Shown here: positions 6,802 to 15,975 of the stretch, piece by piece
Numbering within the stretch: the first letter of the stretch is position 1
Layout: every line of letters starts with the position of its first letter
NCBI GenBank assembly: GCA_003343995.1
Contig: QAKE01000020.1
Coordinates: 1 to 35,645 of the forward strand
Reading direction: 5' to 3'
Length of the DNA: 35,645 bases
DNA from: Bacillota bacterium
Lineage (GTDB): Bacteria; Bacillota; Clostridia; Christensenellales; Borkfalkiaceae
The notes under the pieces: model-generated
Seen by the model: only the letters and a program-made list of their open reading frames with translations
Told to the model about the DNA's origin: nothing
The model's database searches: none
Translations under genes and position numbers: made by a program

Positions 6802-9800
6802 TTACGCTCGGTCCGCCGAAAAGATGACGGGGATCGCCTTCGCCTCCGCCAAGGAAACGAGATACGCCGCCGTAACCGTAAGCCCCAGCGATTTTTCCAC
6901 GGCATATTTATAAAGCTCCAGCTGTTTTTTATACGCCCGCTCCAAAGACGCCGCGTCTTTCGCCGAATATTTGTAATCGACGATGACCGCCTCCCCGTTT
7001 TTCACCGCGAGCAGGTCGATAATCCCCTGCAGCATGATTTCCCCGCCTTCCTGACCGATCAGCGACGGCGGCACGTTGACCATGAACCACCGCTCCTTAT
7101 AAAGCTCGTATCCCTTCAGAACGGCGAACACGTCCCCCGCCAAAAGGCGGCTTAACGCCTTTACGTCGAGAAGGGCGGCGTCCTCTTCGGAAATCAGCCC
7201 CGCGCCGAGCTGTCGGGCAAGCTCGGTTTCCGCGTCAACCCCGTCGAAACGGTAATGCTCCAAAAATTTATGCATCGCCGTGCCGCGCTCGGAGGAGGTT
7301 TCCTCCTCCAAATCGAGGTAGTTGAACTCGTCATCGTCGCTCTTCGCCACCTCCGCGGTGACGGACGTTTTCAGCTTCAGCCGCGTATCCGCCTCGTAAG
7401 GATAGACGAAATCGAGGTTTTTGCGGATCATCTCCGCAAGCGCTTCGTCGCCGCCGTCGACGATTATTTTCTCGTTATCCCTCGGCGCGAAAGAGGGCTT
7501 TTCGCCTTCCGCACGCTCGTTCCTCGGCAGATCGGGAGGAATGAAATGCGCGTATTTCGCGGCGTTTTCCACCGCCGCGCCGCCGACGTCGCTGTCCGCG
7601 CCCACGATGTGTAGGGAATACTTCGCCCGCGTGAGCGCCACGTAAAAGAGCCTGAGCTCCTCGCGCACGGTGTCCGCGCGCGTTTCCTTTTTCAGAAATT
7701 TGCGGAATACCGTTTCGGAAATCGTCTTGTTCTCGTCGTCGTAATAGGGCAGGGCGAACCCGTACCCCCGCTTTTTGAGGATTTTGGCGTAGCTGTCCTG
7801 CAAGTTGAACTTGTTATCGATGCCGACGACGAACACCGCGGGATATTCCAGCCCCTTGGACGCGTGGATCGTGAGCACCTTGACGGAGTTTTCCCCCGCC
7901 GCCTCGCTCAATTGCAATTCCGCGCCGTCGCTTTCGATTCTGTGCAGAAATTCCCGCACGCCGCACGCCGAGGCGTCCGCCTCCGCGACGAACCGCTCGA
8001 CGTTTTTCATCTTGCGCGCCCCGCCGGACGACGCCGTAAGTTTGAGCTCCAGCGCCGTTTCGCCGAGCGCCGCGCGCAAAAACGCGCCCGCCCCCGCGTG
8101 CTCGCCGTAAAGCGCCAGCGTTTTAAAAGAAGCGTCCGCCGCCTTCAGCCGCTCGGAAAGCTCGCCGTCCCCCTGCAAAGCGCACCCGTACGCCTTGACA
8201 AAGGAAATATCCTTTTGCCCGCGCAGTTTTTCGTTGGCAAAAAGACGGATTTGCGCCAAGTCCTCGTCGGAAAACGCATAGAGGTTTTTGAGCACGGAAC
8301 ACAGGGGAATATCCTGTTTGAAATTATCCGCGAGCCGCAGCGCGTCGATCAAGGCGCGTATTTCCGCGCTCTCCTTCACGCCGCCGCTTTCCGCCTCCAC
8401 GGGTATGCCCCGCGCGAGCAGGCGGCGCACCAGCCGTTCGGTAAATGGATTGCGACTGCGCACCAGAACGGCGATATCGCCGTAGCGCATGTCCCGTTCT
8501 TCCCCCGTTTCCACGTCGAAATAGGGCTTGCCGATCTCCTCCTCGATCAAATCCGCCAAAAAATCGCCTGCGGCGAAATCCTCGCCCGCGCCGAAGGGGT
8601 GATCCAGCACGTCGTACACCCGCGGCGCAAGCGTTTCCTCCCGCCGCTCGGCGCGGCGCAGCATGTCGAAGGAAAAACGCCCCGCGTGCTCCCCGTAGCA
8701 TCCCCCCGTGCGCAAACGGCTCGTCGCGGCGTAATCGACGCCGCCGAACTCCTTTTTCATGCAGTAGTCGAACACGGCGTTCACCCCGTCGATCACGGCG
8801 GGCGCGGAGCGGAAATTATCGTTGAGATAACGCACGCCGCCGCTTTTCTTCAGCAATTCTTCCTTTGCGGAAAAGAGCGCGGGGTTGCACCCGCGGAAGG
8901 CATAAATACTCTGCTTCAAATCCCCCACCATAAAGAGGTTGTTTTCCGTCAGGCGGGAAAACAACGCCTCCTGCACGCCGTTGGTATCCTGATACTCGTC
9001 GGCAAACACGTACTTGTATTTGCCGCGCACGTCGGCGCGCACCCGTTCGTTTTGCAGCAGCGCGAGGGCGAAATGCTCCAGATCGCCGAAGTCGAGGAGG
9101 TTCATCTCCCGTTTTTCCGCGGCGTAACGCTCGGCAAACTGCACCGTAAGCGCGGCAAGCGCGGCGGTGTGCGCCGCGCACGCGGCGAATTTTTTCGTTT
9201 CCTCGCCGCGCTCGCCGAGCTCGGCGTATTCCTCCATCGCCTTGAAAAACGCCGCCCGCTCCTCATAAAGCGCTTCCTTCAGCGGCAAGCCGTTCTCCGT
9301 TTCGCACTTCGGCGGCATGGAGGGCAGCCCCTCCTTGCTCTTCGCCTTCGCAAACGCCGCCTCCGCTAAAGCGGAAGCGTATTTCGCCAGCTTTTTTTCG
9401 CCCGCCGCCTTGCATTGCGCGCAAATTTCGTCGAAGGCTTCGGTATGCGCGGCGTAGCGGGAAAGAAGGTCTTTTTCCAGCGCGTCGTAAAAACAGCCGC
9501 CGCGCGCATTTTCGTACTGTTCCGTCGCCGCGGAAAGCGCCCCTTGAAAATCCGCCTCCGAACGGGCGAATTCGTATAACGAACGCACCGCGTCCTTCAG
9601 CTCCGCGTCCTTTCTCCTGCGGGTGTGGCGCGCGGCGAGCAGGGCGAACGCCTCGTCGCCGGCGGCATAGCGTTCCTCGAAGAGGGCGGAAAGCGCGCGT
9701 TCCCTGAGCTCCCCCGCCTGTACCTCGTCGGCGATCTCGAAATCGGGAGAAAGCCCCGCCTCGAAGAAATATTTTCTCAAAAGCCTGCCGCAGAAGGCGT

Positions 9801-10092
9801 GCACCGTGCAGATGTCCGCCGTGTATACGTCCTTCAGCTGTTCCTTCAGCCCGTCGTTTCCCGCGGCGATTTCCGCCACGATGGCGCTTTGCAGTTTCGA
9901 CTTCATTTCCGCCGCCGCCTTTTCGGTGAAGGTGACCGCCAGAATCTCGCTCACGCGCGCCTTGTTTTCCAAAATCAGGCGGATCAGCCGACGGATGACG
10001 GTAAACGTTTTGCCGCTCCCCGCGGAGGCGGAAACGAGCAGGTCGCCCTCGTCGTGATATACGACGCTCCTCTGTTCCCCTTTAAGCTCCAT
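6802..10092 (-). CDS. addA: AddA, ATP-dependent helicase/nuclease subunit A
   Basis: A 1096-residue SF1A helicase-nuclease. With AddB it resects double-strand breaks and loads RecA, the Gram-positive counterpart of RecBCD. Walker A is SASAGSGKT (21-29) and motif II/Walker B is VFADEYQDTNG (around 360). The later helicase motifs include VKVLTIHASKGLEYPAVFV and ELRLFYVALTRAK. The C-terminal RecB-type nuclease has GIIDLLAV and VIVDYKYS (about 1023-1045), with the expected D and DxK residues. The start ATG has GGAGG close upstream and overlaps the end of addB by 11 bases, so translation is probably coupled. At 1096 residues it is on the short side for AddA, which is usually about 1200. Confidence 0.97.
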   Translation of the reverse strand: MELKGEQRSVVYHDEGDLLVSASAGSGKTFTVIRRLIRLILENKARVSEILAVTFTEKAAAEMKSKLQSAIVAEIAAGNDGLKEQLKDVYTADICTVHAFCGRLLRKYFFEAGLSPDFEIADEVQAGELRERALSALFEERYAAGDEAFALLAARHTRRRKDAELKDAVRSLYEFARSEADFQGALSAATEQYENARGGCFYDALEKDLLSRYAAHTEAFDEICAQCKAAGEKKLAKYASALAEAAFAKAKSKEGLPSMPPKCETENGLPLKEALYEERAAFFKAMEEYAELGERGEETKKFAACAAHTAALAALTVQFAERYAAEKREMNLLDFGDLEHFALALLQNERVRADVRGKYKYVFADEYQDTNGVQEALFSRLTENNLFMVGDLKQSIYAFRGCNPALFSAKEELLKKSGGVRYLNDNFRSAPAVIDGVNAVFDYCMKKEFGGVDYAATSRLRTGGCYGEHAGRFSFDMLRRAERREETLAPRVYDVLDHPFGAGEDFAAGDFLADLIEEEIGKPYFDVETGEERDMRYGDIAVLVRSRNPFTERLVRRLLARGIPVEAESGGVKESAEIRALIDALRLADNFKQDIPLCSVLKNLYAFSDEDLAQIRLFANEKLRGQKDISFVKAYGCALQGDGELSERLKAADASFKTLALYGEHAGAGAFLRAALGETALELKLTASSGGARKMKNVERFVAEADASACGVREFLHRIESDGAELQLSEAAGENSVKVLTIHASKGLEYPAVFVVGIDNKFNLQDSYAKILKKRGYGFALPYYDDENKTISETVFRKFLKKETRADTVREELRLFYVALTRAKYSLHIVGADSDVGGAAVENAAKYAHFIPPDLPRNERAEGEKPSFAPRDNEKIIVDGGDEALAEMIRKNLDFVYPYEADTRLKLKTSVTAEVAKSDDDEFNYLDLEEETSSERGTAMHKFLEHYRFDGVDAETELARQLGAGLISEEDAALLDVKALSRLLAGDVFAVLKGYELYKERWFMVNVPPSLIGQEGGEIMLQGIIDLLAVKNGEAVIVDYKYSAKDAASLERAYKKQLELYKYAVEKSLGLTVTAAYLVSLAEAKAIPVIFSADRA

Positions 10093-13000
10093 TTTCTCCT
10101 CCTTCTTCCGCCTTCACCGCCGCGGAAATGGTATTTTTGTTTGCCGAAAGCGCGCGCCGCTCCTCCGCCGCGCCGTCCGCCGCGAAGGGACACATACCCC
10201 CGTACGCACAGTACGCGCACGCTCCCTCGGCGGGGGAAGCGAAGATGACGCCCTCGTCCATGCGCTCCGCGCCCTTTTCGGAAACGAGCAGCGCGTATTT
10301 GAGATAGGCGGAAAACTCCCCTTCCGTGAGCAGTTTACCGCCGTATTTGATTTCCCCACTCTTTTTTACGGAAATTTTTACCCCCGTCAGCGCGCTCGGA
10401 TGCTCCGGCGCGAGCGCCTTGTCGGCGGCGAAGATCACATCGTCGTCGAGCAGGGTGTGCCCGTCGAATTCCGCGGGCTTTTCGTCCTTGCCGTAATCGT
10501 CGGAAACGCCGCAGTAATACACGCCCGCGGGGCGGAATCGTTCCGTAAAGGCGTTCATGTAAAGATAGGTCTGCAAATCCTTGCCGACGTAAAGCTCTTT
10601 ATCGGCGCCGCCGTAATAACCCGTTTTATAATCGACGACGCGGATATAATCGCCGTAACGGTCGATTCTGTCCACCTTGCCCTCGATGAGATAGGTTTTA
10701 CCGCCCGCGCGGAGGGGAATCGCGCCGTATTTCGCGCCCCTGCCGAAACGCACCTCCTTATCGAAAAACTCGAAATCGGAGTTTGCGTACTGCCGGTAGA
10801 TTTTGCGGCAGTATTTTTCCGCTTCCGCCTTCAGCCGCGCGAGAAAGTACCCGCCGGCGGCGCTTTCCGCCATGCTTTCGTACTCCTCCCCCGCGAGCTT
10901 TTCCTCCGCCAAACGCCGTGCGGCGGCGGCAGCCTCCTCCTCGGTGGCGAAATTTTTCGCTATCGGCGCAAATTCCTCGAACACGGCGTGCAGGTAATTG
11001 CCGATATCCGCCGCCTCGGCGCCGCCTTCCCTGCGCTCGGCAAGCCCCAGCCCGTTAGTCAGAAAATTCTTGTACGGACAGTTGAAATAGCTTTGCAGCA
11101 CCGACGCGCTGAGCTTTTTATTCCTTAATACGACGTCCTTTTCCCTTTTCAGCCGCACGACGAGGGCGCTGTTCGCGCTCGCCAGCGCGGCGTCGGCGTT
11201 TTCCTTCGCCTTGCCTTCCGCCGCGCGGTAGTACGCCGCCGCGGCGGAAAGATCGCCCGCTTTCTCCCCGATCTCCCGCGCGAACGCCTTTTCCGCCTGC
11301 GCGGGGGAAAGATATTTCATGGCGTCGAGCTTTCTCTTCGCCGCCTTGTCCGCGTGAGCGAAGAATTTCCGCATACGCGCGGCGCCCACGGGCGCGAGCG
11401 GCTTTGCGTTTTCCGTAAACGCCGCCGAAAGGTATTTGAACATTTCGCTCTTCAGCTGGGGCTTGCCCCCCGCGCCGACCGCCGCGTAGGAAACGTATAA
11501 CCGCTCGGAAAACGCACCCGCGGCGAGGGCGGCGTTTTCCCGCTCGCGGAAATTGACGGCGGAGATCTTCGGCTCCACCGACACCTTCAGCTTTTCCAGC
11601 TTGTCGAGATCGCTGTCGCTGAGCATGGCGACGTCGTCCTTTACGGCGGGCACGTCCCCCGTCAGCCCCGCCAAAAAGAGATATTTCGCCTTGACGAGCC
11701 GCGTTTCTTTAAAATTGCCCACGTACACCGCGTCGGCGTACTGCGGCAAAACCGCCACTTCGCACGCGGAAAAGCCGCTCGACAAAATGTTTATAAACTC
11801 GTCGATCTCCGGCGAAAAGCCCTTCAGTATGCGTTCCGTTTCCGCCAGCACGTCCAAAAGCTTTCCGTAGCCCTGCGAAAGGAACGCCGCCTCTTCCTTG
11901 CAGCCCGCCTCCTCCAGCCGGAGGGAAAGCGTTTTTACCGTCTGCTCCGCGTCGAGCGAAAGGAGCGCGGCGCGGATATGCGCCGTGTACTCCTCCGCCC
12001 GCATTCTGCGTTTCAGCCCCGAAAAGAGCGCGGCGATTTTCTCCCGCGCGCCCTCGAAATCGGAAAACCGCTCCTCTTCCCGACCGTAACGGAAGGGGCG
12101 GAAATAGGAAGAACGCGAGCAGGCGAAGCGCAGCGCGTAGTTTTCAAACTCGTCCGCAAAATCCTTATCGGGCAGAACGAGGGGATTTTTCGCCAACGAA
12201 AGCATGTCCTCGGGCAGAAAGCCCCGCCGCAAACAGGTAAAAAGCGACAGCGCGAACTTTGCGGCGACGTGTTCGCCGAGCTTTCGCTTTTCGTCGATAA
12301 AAAAGGGAATCCCGTATTCCTTGAACACCTTTTTCACCGTGTGGGACGAAAGGGAGCCGAGCGCCACCTCCGCGTCCCGATAGCGGATTTTCCCCTCGAT
12401 GACGTCGCGTTTCACGATGGCGGCGATATGTTCCGCCTCCTCCGTTTCCGACGCCGCCTCGTACATAAATATCCTGCCCTTCGCCTCCGTCGGCGGCGTG
12501 CGGAAGGTTTCGGGATTGAACATCGAAGAAACGACGCGCGCCCCCGTATCCGCCCGATCGCGCACGCGGACGATCTCCGTTTCCGCGCCCGCGCGCGCCG
12601 CCGCGCGGAGATAGGCGGAAACCGCCTCCCCCGTATAGGCGTACGGATTGTCCCCCGCCGTCAAAAACGCCGTAACGGATTTTGCGTGTCTGAAAAAAGA
12701 TTGCAGCACGTCGGTTTCCTGACGGGTGAAGGAGGCGTATGCCGCGACGGATACGTCCGCCCCCGCCACCCCCTTTTCCGCAAGGGCGGGCAGCTTTGCG
12801 AGATAGTTGTTTTCGTCGAGATATTTCCCGCAGACGGCGCTTTCGTAACGCTCGTAAAGCAGGGATAAATCGCGCAGTTTATCCTTGAGCAGCCCCTCCG
12901 CGCCCTCCGCCGCCGCGGCGAGCTCCCGATAATCCACCTTTGCGCTTTTGAGCTGCGCGATGAGCTCGTACGCCGCGGGTGCGAGGGATTTTAAGCGCGA

Positions 13001-13306
13001 ACGCCCCAAACAGGCGAGATCGCCGCTTTCCGCCACGATTTTTCTCAGCAGCATCACCGAGCCTTCCTTGCTCAGAACGTCGCCGCCGCTTTCCAAGGTC
13101 TTTAAAAACTTGCGCATGGAAAACACCCGCGTGTTGAACGTGCCCCCCGCGTGTTTCAGCACGGCGCGTTCGACGACGAGGGTGGCTTTCTCCTCGGTAA
13201 AGATGAGATTTTTTCCCGAAAGCCCGCCCGTTTTCCCCGCAAGACTTTCCGCGAGGGCGCCGATGAGCGCGGGATAGCTTTCAAAAACGTATAATATGCT
13301 TTTCAT
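10082..13306 (-). CDS. addB: AddB, helicase-like/nuclease subunit B with Fe-S cluster
   Basis: A 1074-residue partner of AddA. The C-terminal RecB-type nuclease contains KVDRIDRYGDYIRVVDYKTG (about 876-895). The four cysteines of the AddB iron-sulfur staple are present: one in SYFNCPYKNFL (C743) and three in ACAYCAYGGMCPF (around 1030-1041, spaced CX2CX5C). The N-terminus, where Bacillus AddB has a GxxGxGKT nucleotide-binding loop, reads YVFESYPALIGALAES and has no Walker A. Nuclease and cluster look functional, while ATP binding by this subunit does not. The ATG at 13306 is well supported by the downstream similarity but has no Shine-Dalgarno. A promoter -10 lies only six bases upstream. Confidence 0.93.
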   Translation of the reverse strand: MKSILYVFESYPALIGALAESLAGKTGGLSGKNLIFTEEKATLVVERAVLKHAGGTFNTRVFSMRKFLKTLESGGDVLSKEGSVMLLRKIVAESGDLACLGRSRLKSLAPAAYELIAQLKSAKVDYRELAAAAEGAEGLLKDKLRDLSLLYERYESAVCGKYLDENNYLAKLPALAEKGVAGADVSVAAYASFTRQETDVLQSFFRHAKSVTAFLTAGDNPYAYTGEAVSAYLRAAARAGAETEIVRVRDRADTGARVVSSMFNPETFRTPPTEAKGRIFMYEAASETEEAEHIAAIVKRDVIEGKIRYRDAEVALGSLSSHTVKKVFKEYGIPFFIDEKRKLGEHVAAKFALSLFTCLRRGFLPEDMLSLAKNPLVLPDKDFADEFENYALRFACSRSSYFRPFRYGREEERFSDFEGAREKIAALFSGLKRRMRAEEYTAHIRAALLSLDAEQTVKTLSLRLEEAGCKEEAAFLSQGYGKLLDVLAETERILKGFSPEIDEFINILSSGFSACEVAVLPQYADAVYVGNFKETRLVKAKYLFLAGLTGDVPAVKDDVAMLSDSDLDKLEKLKVSVEPKISAVNFRERENAALAAGAFSERLYVSYAAVGAGGKPQLKSEMFKYLSAAFTENAKPLAPVGAARMRKFFAHADKAAKRKLDAMKYLSPAQAEKAFAREIGEKAGDLSAAAAYYRAAEGKAKENADAALASANSALVVRLKREKDVVLRNKKLSASVLQSYFNCPYKNFLTNGLGLAERREGGAEAADIGNYLHAVFEEFAPIAKNFATEEEAAAAARRLAEEKLAGEEYESMAESAAGGYFLARLKAEAEKYCRKIYRQYANSDFEFFDKEVRFGRGAKYGAIPLRAGGKTYLIEGKVDRIDRYGDYIRVVDYKTGYYGGADKELYVGKDLQTYLYMNAFTERFRPAGVYYCGVSDDYGKDEKPAEFDGHTLLDDDVIFAADKALAPEHPSALTGVKISVKKSGEIKYGGKLLTEGEFSAYLKYALLVSEKGAERMDEGVIFASPAEGACAYCAYGGMCPFAADGAAEERRALSANKNTISAAVKAEEGGENGA

Positions 13307-13312
13307 ATTTCT

Positions 13313-13342
13313 ATTCTAACATATTTCAACATATTTTGTTAA
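13313..13342 (-). promoter_or_regulatory. Putative addB promoter, giving an almost leaderless mRNA
   Basis: On the minus strand TTAACA (13337-13342) and TAGAAT (13313-13318) are 18 bp apart. Only six bases separate the -10 from the addB ATG, so the transcript would start at or next to the initiation codon. It lies back to back with the promoter of the plus-strand lipoprotein gene. Confidence 0.45.
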
Positions 13343-13357
13343 TTTTTTTTCTTTCGT

Positions 13358-13386
13358 TTTACATTTTTTATTTATTATGTTATACT
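13358..13386 (+). promoter_or_regulatory. Promoter of the lipoprotein gene
   Basis: TTTACA (13358-13363) and TATACT (13381-13386) are separated by 17 bp. A small hairpin (TTCCCC 13395-13400 with GGGGAA 13410-13415) lies in the leader. Confidence 0.75.
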
Positions 13387-13436
13387 AATTGAAATTCCCC
13401 TCCGAAAAAGGGGAAAAAACACCAAGGTATTTGATT

Positions 13437-14525
13437 ATGAAGAAAACATTTTTAAAGTCTGCCGCGGCGGTTCTGGCGGCGATGCTGCTCTTCACCGGAT
13501 GCGCGCAGAAAGTGCAATTTTCCTTCCACGCGTATTGGACGAGCAGCGGCAACTATTCGGAAAATTTCAGCGAAACGAGCGTTTACAGCGTCACGCACGT
13601 AACCGATTACGTGCGCGAAACGGCGGAAAAAACCACCGATGATTTTTCCGCGAAGGAAAACGAGCATTTTTCCGTGAAATTCGAAAACGGCGAATACGTC
13701 GTGAAGGTATCGGCAATCAGCTCCCTGCCGCAGGAACTCCGCGACCGCGGCATCGACGTGGGCGATTATACCGAGCTTTACAAAATCGAAACGGATTTCA
13801 ATATCGACGTGACTTACACCGTGACGAAAACGGAAAAGAGTTATGCTTTCCACGATAACATCCATTCGACGGCGTACTTCAAAAGCACGTGGCTCGCCCC
13901 GATTTACAGCAGCAAATCGTACGCGTCGACCACCGTGGGCGGCAATGCGGACGACGTGAAGATTCAGCGCACGGAATACGAAACGGAAATCAATTGGTAC
14001 GCGGAAGCGGGCAAAGCGCTCCTGAAAAAAATCCCGAAGGAAAAACCCGTCACCGAATACGACAACGACAATGCCTACCTATTCAGGACGGTGAGCGGAG
14101 ATCCCGTCTCTATTAAATACGAGGAAGGCACGGTGCTCGACAACGAAACGCTGCTCTTCGCCCTCCGCGGGCTTAAACCCAAGAGCGATTCCTTTTCGCA
14201 GTCGCTGAAGATCGTCGACACGGCGTACGGTTCCGAACAGTCCGTTTCGGCGGCGTCCTCCCGCTCGTACAGTTACGATAACGACTGGACGCTCGTATCC
14301 AAGGGCGGCGAAGAAAAGACGATTACGGAAAACATGCCCGTCTGCCTCGTCACCGTTCAGCGCGGAAATTCCACGTACAGCGGCACGCCCAAGCACTGCT
14401 ATTATCAGCTGGAATCGGATAAATCGACGGCGTACCGCGCGCTGTTCGTGCGCATGGTGGATAAACTGCCCAACAACCTCGGCGCGCTCGATTACAGCTT
14501 AACATCCATGACGACGTCGGAATAA
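13437..14525 (+). CDS. Predicted lipoprotein of unknown function
   Basis: A 362-residue protein with a classical lipoprotein signal: MKKTFLKS, a hydrophobic core, then the lipobox LFTGC with the acylated cysteine at position 22. It would sit on the outer face of the membrane. The mature part is rich in S, T, Y and charged residues, with alternating short beta-like segments, and I recognise no domain. The start at ATG 13437 is chosen because the signal peptide begins there. The upstream extension of the frame has no ribosome site, and AAGG lies nine bases before the ATG. It has its own promoter and ends at a strong terminator shared with the convergent glycosidase gene, so it is monocistronic. 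Confidence 0.8.
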   Translation: MKKTFLKSAAAVLAAMLLFTGCAQKVQFSFHAYWTSSGNYSENFSETSVYSVTHVTDYVRETAEKTTDDFSAKENEHFSVKFENGEYVVKVSAISSLPQELRDRGIDVGDYTELYKIETDFNIDVTYTVTKTEKSYAFHDNIHSTAYFKSTWLAPIYSSKSYASTTVGGNADDVKIQRTEYETEINWYAEAGKALLKKIPKEKPVTEYDNDNAYLFRTVSGDPVSIKYEEGTVLDNETLLFALRGLKPKSDSFSQSLKIVDTAYGSEQSVSAASSRSYSYDNDWTLVSKGGEEKTITENMPVCLVTVQRGNSTYSGTPKHCYYQLESDKSTAYRALFVRMVDKLPNNLGALDYSLTSMTTSE

Positions 14526-14538
14526 CGATAAAAAAACG

Positions 14539-14571
14539 AAAAAGGAGTTGCTTGAAAGCAACTCCTTTTTT
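14539..14571. terminator. Bidirectional terminator between convergent genes
   Basis: GGAGTTGCTT (14544-14553) pairs with 14556-14565. The stem is extended by an A-run on the left and a T-run on the right, so it works for both strands. It is 14 bases past the lipoprotein stop and directly abuts the end of the glycosidase gene. Confidence 0.9.
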
Positions 14572-14573
14572 CG

Positions 14574-15761
14574 TTATATCAACTTTTTTATGCCGCGATT
14601 TTTAAGATAGGTTTCATCCTCCGCTTTGGACGACAGAACAAATTGCAAATGCCTGCCCGCGCGCACGTTGTCGGCAAAAATCTTGCCGTACTTCCATCCG
14701 TCGAAGGGCTCTTTTTCGTTCATGACGGCGGCAAAGCCCGTTTCCAGCGGCGCGGGACGCGCCCCCGACTTGATTTCCGCAATACATTCTTTATACGCCT
14801 CGCCGACGGGTTTCAGACGGTTGTCGTTATCGAAAAGCCCCAGCTCGTATTCCAAGGAATTGAACTTGTACTGCCGCGACACGTCATGCGAGCACCAGAA
14901 GGTGTATCCCCATAAATTTTCGCTGCGCGTGGCGTTGAGCATCGACTGCAGGATAAAGTTTTTGAAATTTTCCGGCTTCGTCCATTCGGGCGAAATGCCG
15001 AATTCCTGAATCCAGACCTTTCTATTTAAATCCTCCGCGTAGGCGTTGGCAAGCTCTACGTTATATTCCTGTAAACAGAGCGCCTCCTCGCTGTCATCGC
15101 CGAACTGCAGCGCGCCGGTGAATTTCACCCACGTATGCAAAGAGGTGAGCGCGCCGGTGTTCGCAAGCGTTTTTCTCGACATCTGCGTATCGGCAAACCA
15201 CGGCTGATGATCGACGCCGACGACGTTGCATTTATCGGGGAACAGCTCGTTTGCGGCGTTTAACAGCGCGGCGATCCATTTATCCCCCTGCTCGACGGAA
15301 AAGGTTTTCAGCATCATTTCGTACACGTTGATCTCGTTGCCGATATCGATGCCGAGCAACGCCCTGTGATCCCCGATCGCGGCGGAAAGTTTCTTTAAGA
15401 AAAACAACTGCGAGCGGAGCATATCCTCGTCGACGACGATATGCTTATCCCATACGAAGGAGGGCATAAACCAAAAACCGCTCATCCAGCCGTCGAACAC
15501 GGTAACTTCCGCCATCAAGCGGTACTTTGCCGCCAAATCGAGGATTTTTTTCAGTGAAACAAGCATCTCGTCGCACACGTACGTTTCGTTGGGCTGAAAC
15601 AGATCCCACCGCAAATGCATGCGGATATGATCGACGCCGACGGAGGAAATCGCCTGAAAATCCGCCTCCACGTCGTCAAAATTCAAATTCGCCCAAGAAT
15701 AGAACCAATTTTTCGACGGAACGTAATTCACGCCGAAACGCAACGAAGTATCTTTGTTCAT
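14574..15761 (-). CDS. Cytoplasmic glycoside hydrolase of the GH5/clan GH-A type
   Basis: A 395-residue (beta/alpha)8 glycosidase. Visible clan GH-A hallmarks are HIRMHLRWDLFQP (45-57), the acid/base glutamate in GIDIGNEINVYE (E143), a histidine strand TSLHTWVKF (about 206-214), and the nucleophile glutamate in VWIQEFGISPEW (E253). There is no signal peptide, so it should act on imported oligosaccharides, probably beta-linked (mannan- or glucan-derived), rather than on polymers outside. The subfamily cannot be fixed by eye. The start is ATG 15761, with AGAGAGG six bases upstream; the frame extends further but without a site. It has its own consensus promoter flanked by dyad symmetries. The next gene upstream on the same strand is a sugar kinase, behind a terminator. 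Confidence 0.83.
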   Translation of the reverse strand: MNKDTSLRFGVNYVPSKNWFYSWANLNFDDVEADFQAISSVGVDHIRMHLRWDLFQPNETYVCDEMLVSLKKILDLAAKYRLMAEVTVFDGWMSGFWFMPSFVWDKHIVVDEDMLRSQLFFLKKLSAAIGDHRALLGIDIGNEINVYEMMLKTFSVEQGDKWIAALLNAANELFPDKCNVVGVDHQPWFADTQMSRKTLANTGALTSLHTWVKFTGALQFGDDSEEALCLQEYNVELANAYAEDLNRKVWIQEFGISPEWTKPENFKNFILQSMLNATRSENLWGYTFWCSHDVSRQYKFNSLEYELGLFDNDNRLKPVGEAYKECIAEIKSGARPAPLETGFAAVMNEKEPFDGWKYGKIFADNVRAGRHLQFVLSSKAEDETYLKNRGIKKLI

Positions 15762-15819
15762 TTTTAACCTCTCTAAAAAAATAGTGACGGCGCGTTCTTC
15801 CGTCTGTCCGCGTCGCACC

Positions 15820-15891
15820 GTTATGATAACAGTACGTTTTATATTATATCACGAAGCGGGCGCCGTTTCAATACCTTTAGTGAAATTTCAC
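15820..15891 (-). promoter_or_regulatory. Consensus promoter with two flanking operator-like dyads
   Basis: On the minus strand TTGAAA (15866-15871) and TATAAT (15843-15848) are separated by 17 bp. A perfect palindrome GTGAAATTTCAC (15880-15891) lies nine bases upstream of the -35. A second dyad, GTTATGATAAC (15820-15830), covers the region just past the start of transcription. This is the arrangement expected for regulated expression of the glycosidase. Confidence 0.7.
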
Positions 15892-15923
15892 CTTGTTTTT
15901 ATAAAAAATTTGTTTAAAACGCC

Positions 15924-15956
15924 GCCGCCCCGCGCGGAAGCTCCGTGCGGGGCGGC
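15924..15956 (-). terminator. Terminator of the sugar-kinase gene
   Basis: A strong GC-rich stem (15924-15937 with 15943-15956) is followed on the minus strand by CGTTTT. It separates the kinase gene from the glycosidase gene. Confidence 0.7.
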
Positions 15957-15975
15957 AAAATACGGAAAATCGCCG

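Noticed and set aside
7864..9369. A 501-codon open frame on the plus strand, antisense to addA
   Set aside because: It lies wholly inside a well-supported addA, is rich in R, H and A as expected from the complement of GC-rich codons, and has no ribosome site or recognisable domain.
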